Source: JBDNJM01 sp041687755 (GTDB lineage: Bacteria; Planctomycetota; UBA1135; GCA-002686595). Taken from it: DNA of 35,327 nt. The notes beneath the pieces are model-generated. The model was not told the DNA's origin, did no database searches, and worked only from the letters and a program-made list of their open reading frames with translations. How positions within the stretch are numbered: the first letter of the stretch is position 1; every line of letters begins with the position of its first letter. The DNA is taken from assembly GCA_041687755.1 (NCBI GenBank), contig JBDNJM010000104.1, forward strand, positions 1-35,327, read 5' to 3'. This document shows, piece by piece, positions 1 to 8,508 of this stretch. The position numbers and the translations under genes are program-made.

Positions 1-182
1 ACCTCCACAAGTTGGGGCGTGTGCGAGGTTGCTTGCAGCCGACGGCGCCAGTTGTAGAGCGTGGCTGCGGAGAGGCCCACTTCGCGGGCGAACTCCGCCA
101 CGCTCAGGCCGCTCGCGGTCTGCTCGGCCAGGAGTGACGAGCAGTGGTCGGTCAGGTCGTCGGAGGCTTCGTGTTGGGGCAT
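1..182 (-). CDS. tnpA: IS66-type accessory protein TnpA (partial, C-terminus off window)
   Basis: The frame starts at the ATG at 182-180 and stays open to the window edge, giving 60 codons. Residues about 24-48 form a helix-turn-helix with the words SVAEFAREVGLS and AATLYNWRRRLQ, the typical N-terminal DNA-binding motif of IS66 TnpA (IS3/IS911-like HTH_Tnp_1 group). TnpA is the first gene of IS66 elements, followed by tnpB and the transposase tnpC, which would lie to the left of this window. The motif and the IS66-like terminal bases outside the start codon support each other. A plain IS3-type OrfA is the alternative. Confidence 0.65.
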   Translation of the reverse strand, partial: MPQHEASDDLTDHCSSLLAEQTASGLSVAEFAREVGLSAATLYNWRRRLQATSHTPQLVE

Positions 183-248
183 ACAGCTATCGGAGCCAGG
201 TCGTGAGACTCAGGCAAGGAGTCGCTGGAGGGGCCGGCGGAGGCTTAC
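1..248 (-). mobile_element. IS66-family insertion sequence, left end (partial)
   Basis: This is the terminal part of an IS66-like element read on the minus strand. The probable outer end is at 248, where the minus strand begins GTAAGCCTCC; IS66-family terminal repeats typically start GTAAG. About 65 bases inside that end begins an IS66 TnpA-like reading frame, which runs off the window. The other end and the 8-bp target duplication expected for this family are outside the window; the flanking bases to compare are 249-256. The element interrupts the gene whose 3' part follows at 249-1030. Confidence 0.6.
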
Positions 249-1030
249 GGTTACTCTGCGTCTCGCCGCGCGCGCGGTTTGGGGAAGAGGGGGTCTTCGA
301 GCAGCACTTCCCGATTCAGAGCGAGGTCTCGGGCACCCACGAGTTCGTGCTGAGCTTCACGCCGCGGGCCGGTCGGGGCAGCACGGGTCGCGTGCACCTT
401 CCGATCTCTGTGGACGTGCCCCGCGGCGGAGGCGTTGTCGAACTCGGCACTCTGGAGATGCCCGCAACGGACAGGCCCGGGGCGGGCGAGGGCATTGTCG
501 TGCGCGCCGCCACGCCTGAGAATGCGCGCGGGATGGTGCGGCTGGAGTTGCACGAACCGACCGCCACCGGTGCCGATACCGGATCTTGGCGGTCCCTAGC
601 GGGCAAGCAGGTTCCGCTGGGGCCGGATGGCCGTGCGGTGGTCCGCAGGCCTGCTCCGGCCGAGGTGCTGCAGCTGCGGGTCTTGGTTGCCGGACCCCCG
701 CTGGGAGCAACACTGATGCTCTCGCGGAACTCGTCGGAGGAGGTCTCGTCCGTGCTGTCGGCCAAGTCCCGGCTGCTGGGTCGGGTGATCGATCCGGAGG
801 GCGTGCGCCTCGTCGCGCGGCCGGCGGAGTTTGGCGAGAACGCCTGGAGCCACCAGGTTCCGTTGCGGCCCGGCGATGGAGCGTTTCGGCTGGCGCTACC
901 CGCAGGCCGTTGGGAGCTCGCCCTGCTGTCGGAATACGGCCGGACGGAGCTCGCGCGCTACAACAACCTCGACTTGCCGGCCGGCGGCGACTGCCAGGAT
1001 CCGCGGCTCGAAGAGCTCCGTTGTCGCTGA
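249..1030 (+). pseudogene. 3' fragment of a secreted beta-sandwich-type protein gene cut by the IS66 element
   Basis: From the IS end at 248 an open frame runs without its own credible start to a TGA at 1028-1030, about 260 codons. The sequence is rich in short beta-like segments (VRAATPENARGMVRLELHEP, GAFRLALPAGRWELALLSEY) and resembles the carboxypeptidase-regulatory-like or Ig-like modules common in large secreted proteins. Upstream codons in the same frame are IS sequence. I therefore read this as the C-terminal remainder of a larger gene whose 5' part lies beyond the insertion sequence. No enzymatic motif is visible, and the exact family is not recognised. Confidence 0.55.
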
Positions 1031-1073
1031 GCGGCTCGACCCATGGCGCGCTCGCCTGCGTCGCCCAGCGCCA

Positions 1074-1724
1074 CTAGTGCATCGACTCGCGGAACCAGGC
1101 GTACCAGCCGTCGCCCAGCCCCAGAGTCTTGGTCGGCTGCCACTGGCCGGGCATGGGCAAGCCGCGATTCGTCCACAGCAGTCCGCGCTCGCCGAACCAG
1201 CTCGTGTTGCCCTCGAGTTCCATGCGCACCTGCCCGTCCCTGTAGCGCGTGATCTTCTTCGCGGGCCAGGCGCCTAGCCAGCGGTCGGGCAGGGTCAGGT
1301 CGGCGGCTTCGACCCCGGCGGACTCGCGCAGCAGGGCATCGAGGCCGGGCTTGGCGATCCGGAAGCCGACCTGCCCGGGCAGCGGCCCTCGGGCGAGCCA
1401 CACCGCGGCGGTGAGGATCACGACGGGCGCGAGCCACCAGAGCAGGGCCGCGCCAAAGCCCGTGCCGGGCGCGCGCCGCCAGGCGTAGAGGGTGTGCACG
1501 AACCCGAACACCAAAACCACCAGGAATGGCACGACGAAGATCACGCCGAAGTAGAGCAGCGGGTAGAACGCGCCCAGCGGCGCCGTGCAGGCAACCAGCA
1601 GGGCGAGGCCCAGAACGAGGCTACCCAGGGTCGCGAGCCGGCCGCGCCGGGCACGAAACTCAGGCGTCGGTCGAGCGGGCGGCGGGGGGCTCGCGCCGGG
1701 GGCCTGGTCGGTGATCGCGATCAA
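1074..1724 (-). CDS. Membrane protein of unknown function, 216 aa
   Basis: The protein has a proline-rich N-terminal tail (residues 8-22), then three probable transmembrane helices at about 33-50, 54-78 and 90-111, and a soluble C-terminal domain of about 100 residues rich in Trp and Gly (TLPDRWLGAWPAKKITRY; GDGWYAWFRESMH). The start is the first ATG; no Shine-Dalgarno sequence precedes it. It lies about 90 bp downstream of the molybdenum hydroxylase operon on the same strand and could be a distal member of that transcript, but nothing in it suggests a role in that enzyme. I do not recognise the family. Confidence 0.65.
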   Translation of the reverse strand: MIAITDQAPGASPPPPARPTPEFRARRGRLATLGSLVLGLALLVACTAPLGAFYPLLYFGVIFVVPFLVVLVFGFVHTLYAWRRAPGTGFGAALLWWLAPVVILTAAVWLARGPLPGQVGFRIAKPGLDALLRESAGVEAADLTLPDRWLGAWPAKKITRYRDGQVRMELEGNTSWFGERGLLWTNRGLPMPGQWQPTKTLGLGDGWYAWFRESMH

Positions 1725-1812
1725 AGGGACGGACTGGGGGCGTCGTGGCCGCGGACGTGCGGCGAGGGGGAGCGGACGTGACGTGAGGGCTTCAGGCGCG
1801 GACGAACGGGCT

Positions 1813-2838
1813 TCAGACGTGGTGAACGGGGCCTGAGTTATTGGCCGCAGCCTCGACGGTGCGGCGCACGAACACGGGCACCATCTCGCGGCGGTAGTCG
1901 TGATCGCCGGGAATGTTCGGCATCGGGTGACACTGCTTGTAGGCCGCGGCGGCCAGGTCCGCGAGAGCCGCCTCGAAGGCTTCCGTGCCGGGCTGCTGTC
2001 CGCGCAGCAGATCGGGCGCCTTCTTGATGCGCACGGGCCGCGCCTGGAGCGCGATCAGAACCACGTCCGCGTCCGCGACGACACCAGCCCCGTCGAGATC
2101 GAGGCGCACCGCAACGCCCAACAGCGGGTAGTCGATGGCGCCGCGGTCGCGCAGCTTGCCGTAGGCGCCGCGGTGTCCTTCGGCGGGCGCCGGGATGCGG
2201 ATGGACGTGAGGATCTCGTGCCCCTGAATCTTCTTGTTAAAGATGCCGTCGGCGCGCCAAAAGTCTTCGAGCTTCACGCGGCGTTCGCCGCCGGTGTGGC
2301 TGAAGATCACCAGTTCTGCGCCCAGCGTCATCAGGACCGGGGCGGAGTCGTTGGAGGCCGCCGCGACGCACTTGGAGCCCGACTCGACTACGTGGCACTT
2401 GGAGCCGTCCTTCTTCAGGCAGAAGCCCAGGGCCTTGCGCCAGAAGTAGGTTTGGTTGTACCACTGGCAGCGCGTGTCCAGCAGCACGTTGCCGCCGATG
2501 GTGCCCATGCGGCGCAGCTGCGGACCGGCGATCAAGCCGCAGGCCTGGGCGAGCGCGGGAACGCGGGCCAGGATCTCGGCGTGCTTCGAGACCGCGTCCA
2601 CTGTGGTCATGGCGCCGAGCACCACGGTGCCGTCGTCTTCGATCGAGATCCCGCGCAGCTCCTCGACATCGGCGAGTGAGACGACGTGCTTGGGTGTGAA
2701 CAGCTCGTGCTTGATGTTCGGCAGGGCGTCCGTACCGCCTGCGACGACCATCGTGTTCTCACCGAGTTCAGTGAGCAAACGTGCAGCGTCGGCAACCGTC
2801 GTCGGTCGCTCGAGCTGGAAGGGCTGCATGCGCAGCAT
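1813..2838 (-). CDS. Molybdenum hydroxylase FAD subunit with extra [4Fe-4S] site (HcrB-like)
   Basis: This is the 341-aa FAD-binding subunit of a xanthine dehydrogenase/CO dehydrogenase-type enzyme, which passes electrons from the Fe-S subunit to flavin. The FAD signature VVAGGTD is at residues 31-37 and MGTIGGNV at 111-118. Unlike ordinary CoxM/XdhB proteins it has Cys124, Cys140, Cys148 and Cys157. The spacing 16/8/9 matches, as I recall it, the four ligands of the additional [4Fe-4S] cluster of 4-hydroxybenzoyl-CoA reductase HcrB. The start is well supported: AGGAGG lies 7 nt upstream, and the ATG overlaps the stop of the large subunit (TGATG). It is the last gene of the small-large-medium operon. 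The substrate is not settled by the sequence; the same cysteine loop occurs in uncharacterised relatives. Confidence 0.88.
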   Translation of the reverse strand: MLRMQPFQLERPTTVADAARLLTELGENTMVVAGGTDALPNIKHELFTPKHVVSLADVEELRGISIEDDGTVVLGAMTTVDAVSKHAEILARVPALAQACGLIAGPQLRRMGTIGGNVLLDTRCQWYNQTYFWRKALGFCLKKDGSKCHVVESGSKCVAAASNDSAPVLMTLGAELVIFSHTGGERRVKLEDFWRADGIFNKKIQGHEILTSIRIPAPAEGHRGAYGKLRDRGAIDYPLLGVAVRLDLDGAGVVADADVVLIALQARPVRIKKAPDLLRGQQPGTEAFEAALADLAAAAYKQCHPMPNIPGDHDYRREMVPVFVRRTVEAAANNSGPVHHV

Positions 2839-5222
2839 CAGTGCACCTCCTGGGGGGTGGAGCTAGCTTCTCGCTCGGCCTTCTCGCGCAGGAGGCTGAG
2901 CACCTTGCCCGGCGTGAAAGGCAGCTCGCGCAGGCGGATGCCAACCGCGTCGTAGACGGCATTGGAGATGGCGGGCAGCGCGGGGTGCAGCGGGCCCTCG
3001 CCGGCCTCCTTCGCGCCGTAGGGGCCTTCGGGATCGAGGCTCTCGACGATCAGGGCGTGCAGCTCGGGCGTGTCGACCGCGGTGGGGATGCGGTAGTCGA
3101 GCAGGCTCGGTCCAGCGTGTAGGCCAAAGCGGTTCACGTCGTGGTCCTCGAGGTTGGCCTCGGCGAGGCCCATGTAGGCGGAGCCTTCCATCTGGCCGGC
3201 GACCAGCATGGGGTTGAGCGCGCGACCGCAGTCGTGGGCGATCCAGCAGTTGTCAGCGGTGATGCGACCGGTCTCGGTGCAGACGGTGACTTCGACCACG
3301 TGGGCCGTGAACGAGTAGGCGGGGGATGCGCCGATGGTGCCGCCCCGGTAGTCGCCGCCCAGCTTCGGCGTGTTGTATGCGCCCGTGGTGCCCAGCGTGT
3401 CGAGCTCGGTCTCAGCGAGGTGAAACGCCTCGCGCGTCGAGATCTTTTGCCCGCGGTTCTCGAGGTCGAACACCTCGCCGGAGCCCATGAACACGCGTCG
3501 GGGATTAATCTCCCAGGTCTTCGCCACGACGCCGACGACCATCTTGCGCAGCTTGCGGGCCGCGTCGATCGTGGCGTTGCCGACCATAAAGGTGACGCGG
3601 CTCGAGTAGGCGCCGAGGTCCACCGGGCAGAGGTCGGTGTCGGCCGCGACGACGCGCACGTCGAGCGGGTCGAGACCGAGCTCTTCGGCGACGATCGTGC
3701 GTACGACGCTCGAGCTGCCCTGGCCGATGTCGTTGGCGCCGCTGAAGGCGGTGACGAGCCCTGAGCGATCCGCCTTGAGGAAGATGCCCGCCTGGGGCAT
3801 GTCGTTCGGGTAGACCGGGTAGTTGGTGCCGGAGATGTACATTGAGCCGGCGACGCCGAGGCCGCGGCCGTGGGGCAGCTTGCCGCGGCGCTCCTGCCAG
3901 GCGCTGGCCGTCTCGACCAGAGCGAGGCACTCGTGGAAGCCGTTGGACGTGATGCGCTGGCCGTTGACCGTCTTGGTGTCAGCGCCCTGCCAGTTCTTTC
4001 GGCGGAGCTCGATGGGGTCCATGCCGATTTTCTCAGCGAGCTCGTCGAGCTGCACCTCGAACGCGAAGCGCGGCTGTACCGAGCCGTGGCCGCGCTTGGG
4101 CCCGCACGGAGGCTTGTTCGTGAACACGCGCGTCGAGTTGAAGCGGTAGTTCGGGAAGTCGTAGGGACCGGTCAGCAGCTGGCCGGAGTAGTAGGTCGTG
4201 ACCAGCCCGAACGAGGAGTAGGAGCCGCCGTCGATCAGGATCTTGGCGTCCACGGCCTGCAGCTTGCCGTCCTTGGAGATGCCGGTGTGGTAGTGCATCT
4301 GCATCGGGTGCCGTCCGCGGTGGGCGTAGAACACCTCCTCGCGGGTCCACAGCATCTTGACCGGACGTCCGGTGCGCTCCGCGAGCAGCGCCACGCAGAA
4401 CTCGAGGGCGAACGGGTCCGACTTGCCGCCGAAGGCGCCGCCGAGCGCCGGCTGGATCACGCGGATCTGGCTGGCGGGTTTCTCGAGCACGCGCGCGAGG
4501 GCGCGGTGCACGTAGTGGGTGATCTGGGTGGCGGACCAGAGCGTGAGCACGCCGTCCGGGCTGACCTGGGCGACGGCGCAGTGCGGCTCGATCGGTGCAT
4601 GGGTCGTGCCGTGGAAGCGGAAGTCCTGGGCCAGCGTCACGTCGGAAGCCTCAAGCGCCGCGCTGACGTCGCCGAACTCCAGCTCGACATGCTTGCTGAC
4701 GTTGCCGCGCTCCGGATTCTTGGGCGTCTCGTGGATCTGCGGGCTCTTGGTCGCCAGGGCCTCGACGGGATCCATGAACGCGTCGAGGAGCTCGTACTCG
4801 ACCTCGATCAGGCGCGTCGCCTTGTTGGCGACCTCCTCGGACGTGGCCGCGACGGCCGCGACCTCGTCGCCGATGAAGCGCACCTTGTCCAAGGCGAGCG
4901 CGTTCTCGTCGGGCGTCCACGGAATCACGCCGTACTTGATCGGCAGGTCCGCGCCGGTGATCACGGCGTGAACGCCGTCGAGCGCAAGCGCCTTCGACGC
5001 GTCAATCTTGACGATGCGTGCGTGGGCGTGAGGGCTGCGCAGGATCTTGGCGTGCAGCATGCCCGGCAGCTGGATGTCGTCGGTGTAGACGGCGCGCCCG
5101 GTGGCCTTGTCGAGCCCGTCAATCTTGCGCTGGGCGCGTCCGACGACCTGAAATTTGTTCTTCTCGGGGGTCGCGGGGTCCGGCCAGGGGGCGTCGGGTC
5201 CGTGTTGGTCGCGGGCGGCCAT
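2838..5222 (-). CDS. Molybdenum hydroxylase large (molybdopterin-binding) subunit
   Basis: This 794-aa catalytic subunit belongs to the xanthine dehydrogenase family. Near the N-terminus it has the a/b-hammerhead region (GRAVYTDDIQLPGMLHAKIL, about 42-61). The cofactor loop GGAFGGK is at 261-267, and near the C-terminus GAKEAGEG (736-743) holds the family's active-site glutamate, followed by PALPAISNAVYDA. The length is normal for an XdhB/HcrA/CoxL-type subunit. An open frame extends upstream, but the start MAARDQHG is chosen because its ATG overlaps the small-subunit stop (TAATG) and GGAGG lies 9 nt before it. The stop overlaps the FAD-subunit start. No AYRCSFR-type CO dehydrogenase loop was seen, so an aromatic, purine or aldehyde substrate is more likely than CO. 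Confidence 0.9.
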   Translation of the reverse strand: MAARDQHGPDAPWPDPATPEKNKFQVVGRAQRKIDGLDKATGRAVYTDDIQLPGMLHAKILRSPHAHARIVKIDASKALALDGVHAVITGADLPIKYGVIPWTPDENALALDKVRFIGDEVAAVAATSEEVANKATRLIEVEYELLDAFMDPVEALATKSPQIHETPKNPERGNVSKHVELEFGDVSAALEASDVTLAQDFRFHGTTHAPIEPHCAVAQVSPDGVLTLWSATQITHYVHRALARVLEKPASQIRVIQPALGGAFGGKSDPFALEFCVALLAERTGRPVKMLWTREEVFYAHRGRHPMQMHYHTGISKDGKLQAVDAKILIDGGSYSSFGLVTTYYSGQLLTGPYDFPNYRFNSTRVFTNKPPCGPKRGHGSVQPRFAFEVQLDELAEKIGMDPIELRRKNWQGADTKTVNGQRITSNGFHECLALVETASAWQERRGKLPHGRGLGVAGSMYISGTNYPVYPNDMPQAGIFLKADRSGLVTAFSGANDIGQGSSSVVRTIVAEELGLDPLDVRVVAADTDLCPVDLGAYSSRVTFMVGNATIDAARKLRKMVVGVVAKTWEINPRRVFMGSGEVFDLENRGQKISTREAFHLAETELDTLGTTGAYNTPKLGGDYRGGTIGASPAYSFTAHVVEVTVCTETGRITADNCWIAHDCGRALNPMLVAGQMEGSAYMGLAEANLEDHDVNRFGLHAGPSLLDYRIPTAVDTPELHALIVESLDPEGPYGAKEAGEGPLHPALPAISNAVYDAVGIRLRELPFTPGKVLSLLREKAEREASSTPQEVH

Positions 5223-5809
5223 TACTCGACACCTCCGCCGTCGCCGGCGCTGCGTTCGCGCACGAGACGCTCGTTCTGCTTCCAGGGATTCGTGTTCGGA
5301 GCCCAGGAGGGACTCTGCGGCTCGGTGCCGGCGGCCTCGGCGACGGCCAACTCGACCGCCTGGATGATCTGCGTGTAGCCGGTGCAGCGGCACAGGTTGC
5401 CGGACAGGGCGTGGCGGATCTCGTCGCGGGAGGGCGTTGGGTTCGCGTCCAGCAGCGCCCTGGCCGACAACATCATCCCGGGCTGGCAGAAGCCGCACTG
5501 GAGCGCTCCGCAGCGGTCGAACGCCTCCTGGACCGGGTCAGGTCCCTGCCCGCCGCTCTTGAGGTGGGCGGGCATCAGGCCTTCGATCGTCGTGACCTTG
5601 CGGCCCTCGGCGGTGGCACCGAGGGTCAGGCAGGAGAGCACCGGTTCGCCGTCGACGAGCACCGTGCAGGCCCCGCAGTCGCCCTTGTCGCAGCCTTGCT
5701 TGGACCCGGTCAGGCCCAGCTCGTACCGCAGGACCTCGAGCAGGGTCCAGTGGTCCGGAGCGGCCGTGGTGATCCGGTCGCAGTTGATCTCGAGATGGAG
5801 GACTCGCAT
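5222..5809 (-). CDS. Molybdenum hydroxylase small subunit, two [2Fe-2S] clusters
   Basis: This 195-aa iron-sulfur subunit is the first gene of the operon. The plant-type [2Fe-2S] cluster is bound by Cys40, Cys45, Cys48 and Cys60 (GCDKGDCGACTV). The second helical cluster uses Cys105, Cys108, Cys140 and Cys142 (CGFCQPG and CRCTGY). The N-terminal domain and both clusters are complete. A C-terminal extension of about 30 residues (from about 165) is Pro/Trp/Arg-rich and is not part of the usual fold. No Shine-Dalgarno sequence precedes the ATG at 5809, in contrast to the two downstream genes. Together the three genes make a complete (SLM) heterotrimer. No cofactor-sulfuration (XdhC) or CoA-ligase gene is adjacent. 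Confidence 0.9.
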   Translation of the reverse strand: MRVLHLEINCDRITTAAPDHWTLLEVLRYELGLTGSKQGCDKGDCGACTVLVDGEPVLSCLTLGATAEGRKVTTIEGLMPAHLKSGGQGPDPVQEAFDRCGALQCGFCQPGMMLSARALLDANPTPSRDEIRHALSGNLCRCTGYTQIIQAVELAVAEAAGTEPQSPSWAPNTNPWKQNERLVRERSAGDGGGVE

Positions 5810-6307
5810 GTGCAGTTCTGTCGGGCCGGGTGGTCGGCAGGTCCGCGAATCGGGGGCCCGCCCGGGATCCCCGGACGGCTCTTGGAGACTGCCGAACCCT
5901 GCGCCGCGGGGGGGTGCGGATGCAGAGTTCGACGGCCCGCGGACAGCTTTGTCTATTGTCGCCCGAGGGCGCGTCCGCTACAAGCCCAGGAGGACGCTCT
6001 CCGGCAGCGGCGGCAGCGGCGGCAGGAGCGGCGGCAGGGGCGGGGGGGAGCGGGCCGCGCTGCGACCGCAGCAATCTGTCTCCCCCCGGCCCTGCGACGG
6101 GCTGCCTTCCTGACCCTAGGCTCTGATCGGGCCACGGAGAGCCGTGCTGGCTGCGTCACGGAGCGACTCGATCCGGACGCGCAGGCTCCGCCACCCCGGC
6201 CAGGCTCGATCCCGATCCGTCGACATCTGAACGCGGCGCCCCGGAGTTCGCGGCTGACGCGGCCCGGTCCGAATGACCACCGACCTCCTCCGTCCCCCCC
6301 CAGGCCC
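5810..6307. other. Intergenic region between divergent genes
   Basis: This stretch of about 500 bp separates the minus-strand Mo-hydroxylase operon from the plus-strand DUF1294 gene. It must hold both promoters, but no convincing -35/-10 pair stands out. At about 6001-6040 there is a low-complexity GGCGGCAGC-type run. Long open frames through it are GC-driven and show no family similarity that I recognise. Confidence 0.5.
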
Positions 6308-6613
6308 ATGCCGCTCATCGATTCCCTGCCCCCGGCCCTCGGATGGGGTCTGGCGGGTGCTGTCTTGGTCGCCAACCTCTGGGGCTTCGCCCAGATGGGC
6401 TGGGACAAGCGCTTGGCGCGGCTGGATCGGCGCAGGCTTACGGAAGCGCGCCTGCGCGCCCCGATTTGGGCGGGTGGCGCGCCCGGCATCTGGTTCGGCA
6501 TGCGCACCTTTCGGCACAAGTCCGCGAAGCCCAGCTTCCAGCGCGCCTTCTGGCTGCAGACCGTGCTGTTCCTAGCGCTCGCGGGCGCGGCAGCCTGGGT
6601 GCTGCTGCGCTGA
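6308..6613 (+). CDS. DUF1294 family small membrane protein
   Basis: The 101-aa protein has two or three membrane segments (about 12-28 and 82-99). It carries the DUF1294 signature pattern GWDKRLAR, then AGGAPGIWFGMRTFRHKSAKP, here with the usual order of a DK pair, a Gly-rich turn, FRHKT/S-x-KP, and a final hydrophobic helix. The function of the family is unknown; some homologues are fused to a cold-shock domain, which is absent here. The frame is open far upstream, but ATG 6308 gives the standard family N-terminus. No Shine-Dalgarno is present. It converges on the next minus-strand gene, with a hairpin between them. Confidence 0.8.
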   Translation: MPLIDSLPPALGWGLAGAVLVANLWGFAQMGWDKRLARLDRRRLTEARLRAPIWAGGAPGIWFGMRTFRHKSAKPSFQRAFWLQTVLFLALAGAAAWVLLR

Positions 6614-6668
6614 GCGCGCCTGCGGGACTCAGCGGCAACGTCTCGGGCGCGACCAGGCTTGCGGCGGC

Positions 6669-6691
6669 TCGCGCGAGATCTGCTCGCGCGA
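6669..6691. terminator. Hairpin between convergent genes (probable bidirectional terminator)
   Basis: A perfect 9-bp inverted repeat, TCGCGCGAG / CTCGCGCGA, with a 5-nt loop (ATCTG) sits midway between the stop of the DUF1294 gene (6613) and the stop of the minus-strand gene (6749). There is no T-tract on either side, so this is a structural inference from position and symmetry. Confidence 0.5.
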
Positions 6692-6748
6692 AACCCGCTC
6701 CCGAGAGCTGAACTCAGGCCGGGCGTTCATGCCCGAGTGCTAGGACTC

Positions 6749-7876
6749 CTACTTCAGGCCCTTCGCGAACCAGGCTTCAGCATCGCGCAAGACCTCGGGC
6801 CCGGCTACCTGCTGCAGCAGCTCGAGCTGGCGCTCCGCGGGCAACGCGTACGGCAGGCGGCGCTCCCAACGCTGCTCGTCGGGGTACAGCAGTAGAGAGC
6901 CTTCCTCGTGGGCGGCGCGCAAGCCCTGCAGGAGCTGGGCGAGTGCCTCGTCGTGCTCCTCGATTAGGAACGACGCCATGCCGAAGCACAGCCGCGCGGC
7001 GTCGGGTTCATAGACACCCGTCTCCCAACCCATGAACTCGGTTGCCTCAAGCGGCCGCAGGTCCCGCTTATTCTTGAGACGTGACTTGAAGCTGGCGCGC
7101 AGGTCCGTCTCCCAGGCGGAGTGCTCCAGCTCGAACACAAACTCGTCGCGCCCCGGGAAGCAGTAGATCGAGTCCCGCAGGTCCCACTCCATCTTCCACG
7201 CGAGTCCGGTGCGCAGCCAGGGCGGGAGGTTGCCGAAGTTGCGCGAGGCCAGGCACTCGGTGGCCAGGTGCACGAGCTCATTGTCCGGGTCGTACTCCTG
7301 TTGCTCGTGCGTCAGGGCGAAGCCCGCCACGTGCGGCCACTCCAGCGTGAAGCTGGCGAGGGCGCCGCCCTGGGGCAGCCAGTCCTGGAGGTAGGCGTGC
7401 TCGGTGGCCAGGCGCCCGAGAATCTCGGGCAGGTGCTCGGTCTCCTTGAACTGGAACACGACCGCCGGTCCGCTGCCAAGCGGCTGCATGCCGGCGCGGG
7501 CTCCCGGAAGCTCGAAGTCGTCGCCAACGGACCATGCCACTTGGACGCCGCGGCCCTCAGGAACGAGCGGCGTGGCCCCCATCCACAGGCCGTCGAGGCG
7601 TTCAACGAGTTCCGTCAGCAAGGCAGCGCGCTGCTTGGCCCGCTTCGGCTCCGCGGTCACGAACAGGATCTGCGCCGTGGCGTCGAAGGCGAACACGTAG
7701 CCGTGCTCCAGGCCCCAGGTGGACCATGCGCCGAGGGCCTCGGCGGAGGCTGCGGGCAGGCGCTCGAGAGCCTCGTCGATGCTCAGCTGCTGCTTGCCGA
7801 AGTAGACGGGATCCTTGGATCCTGCGGCGGCTGGAGCGAGCGCGAGGGCGCAGGGAAGCAGGGTGGTCAGAAGCAT
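6749..7876 (-). CDS. Secreted protein resembling an inactive gluzincin (peptidase MA-like)
   Basis: This 375-aa protein has a Sec signal peptide (residues 1-19, cleavage near AAAGS). The second half contains NELVHLATECL (199-209) followed by LPPWLRTGLAW (217-227). In active peptidase MA-type gluzincins this region reads HExxH, followed by WLxEGLA, where the two His and the Glu bind zinc. Here the first His is Asn199 and the third-ligand Glu is Thr223, while Glu200 and His203 remain, so zinc binding and peptidase activity look lost. The assignment rests on this pattern only. It is a single gene on the minus strand with no Shine-Dalgarno, about 630 bp downstream of the amidohydrolase operon. 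Confidence 0.6.
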   Translation of the reverse strand: MLLTTLLPCALALAPAAAGSKDPVYFGKQQLSIDEALERLPAASAEALGAWSTWGLEHGYVFAFDATAQILFVTAEPKRAKQRAALLTELVERLDGLWMGATPLVPEGRGVQVAWSVGDDFELPGARAGMQPLGSGPAVVFQFKETEHLPEILGRLATEHAYLQDWLPQGGALASFTLEWPHVAGFALTHEQQEYDPDNELVHLATECLASRNFGNLPPWLRTGLAWKMEWDLRDSIYCFPGRDEFVFELEHSAWETDLRASFKSRLKNKRDLRPLEATEFMGWETGVYEPDAARLCFGMASFLIEEHDEALAQLLQGLRAAHEEGSLLLYPDEQRWERRLPYALPAERQLELLQQVAGPEVLRDAEAWFAKGLK

Positions 7877-8508
7877 GGTTCAGAGGTCCCGGGCAGGGGG
7901 GAGCGTCGATGCGTGGGGCGCCGGTCGCGAGTTGAGCGGCGGTCTCGGGCGGTGCGGGCTGGGGTGCAATAGACCCACCCGGGGTGAGCGATACGCGCAG
8001 ACGGCTGAAAAGTGCAGTTTTTTTACCTTTAGGAGCCAGGCCCCGGCCGGATGCAGTCGCGTCGCGATGACACGCAGCGTTTTGCTCCGTCCCGTCCTTT
8101 TCCACAGGCCTGCCTTTTCCTTCAGGGGGTGACCCTAGGTCTCTTCGGTCTTGGTCGGCAGTCGCCCGAAATCGATCGCGTCGGTGGCGTGGTCGGAAGT
8201 TGTTTCCTGATCGGTTCTAGGCGGCCAAAAGGCGGGCGGGCGCAGCCCTGTGATCGAGGCTCAAGGAATAGAAATCCGCGCGGCTTAGGAAAGTGACGCT
8301 TCTGACGCCAAAACCTTCCCGGCGGTTACCCCCGTGCGCGGCCCGCGCCGAGGAACTCGGCGCGGGCCTGCGGTGGCGCCGAGCGCCCGGGCACTCGGCC
8401 TGAATTCTGTGCGCCGCCCCCGAAGGGCCGAGATCAAGAGCGGGTGAAATTCTCCCCGCCCCTGGCCGTTCTAAGCCACAGGCCCTTCTGAATCATAGGC
8501 CTGCTGGA
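7877..8508. other. Intergenic region, 632 bp, no gene seen
   Basis: Both neighbours are on the minus strand, so this holds the 3' end of the amidohydrolase transcript and the promoter of the 6749-7876 gene. An A/T-rich patch with a run of seven T (about 8018-8024) is the most promoter-like part. A strong hairpin lies at 8340-8368 (listed separately). Short open frames across it have no recognisable similarity. Confidence 0.5.
8340..8368 (-). terminator. Perfect 13-bp hairpin downstream of the amidohydrolase operon
   Basis: GGCCCGCGCCGAG and CTCGGCGCGGGCC are exact inverted complements separated by GAA. The element lies about 140 bp after the stop of the last amidohydrolase gene in its direction of transcription. 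No U-tract follows, so it would act as a structure-only terminator or 3'-end stabiliser. Confidence 0.5.

Noticed and set aside
3870..5378. 502-aa plus-strand open frame opposite the large subunit
   Set aside because: It is a GC-driven shadow of the real minus-strand gene with no family motif.
5223..5498. Upstream extension of the Mo-enzyme large subunit to 5498
   Set aside because: It would overlap the small-subunit gene in another frame with unnatural sequence. The TAATG overlap and GGAGG mark the start at 5222.
8051..8296. 81-codon frame in the 7877-8508 gap
   Set aside because: It has no start context, no similarity and Arg/Gly-biased composition; it is likely chance in GC-rich DNA.
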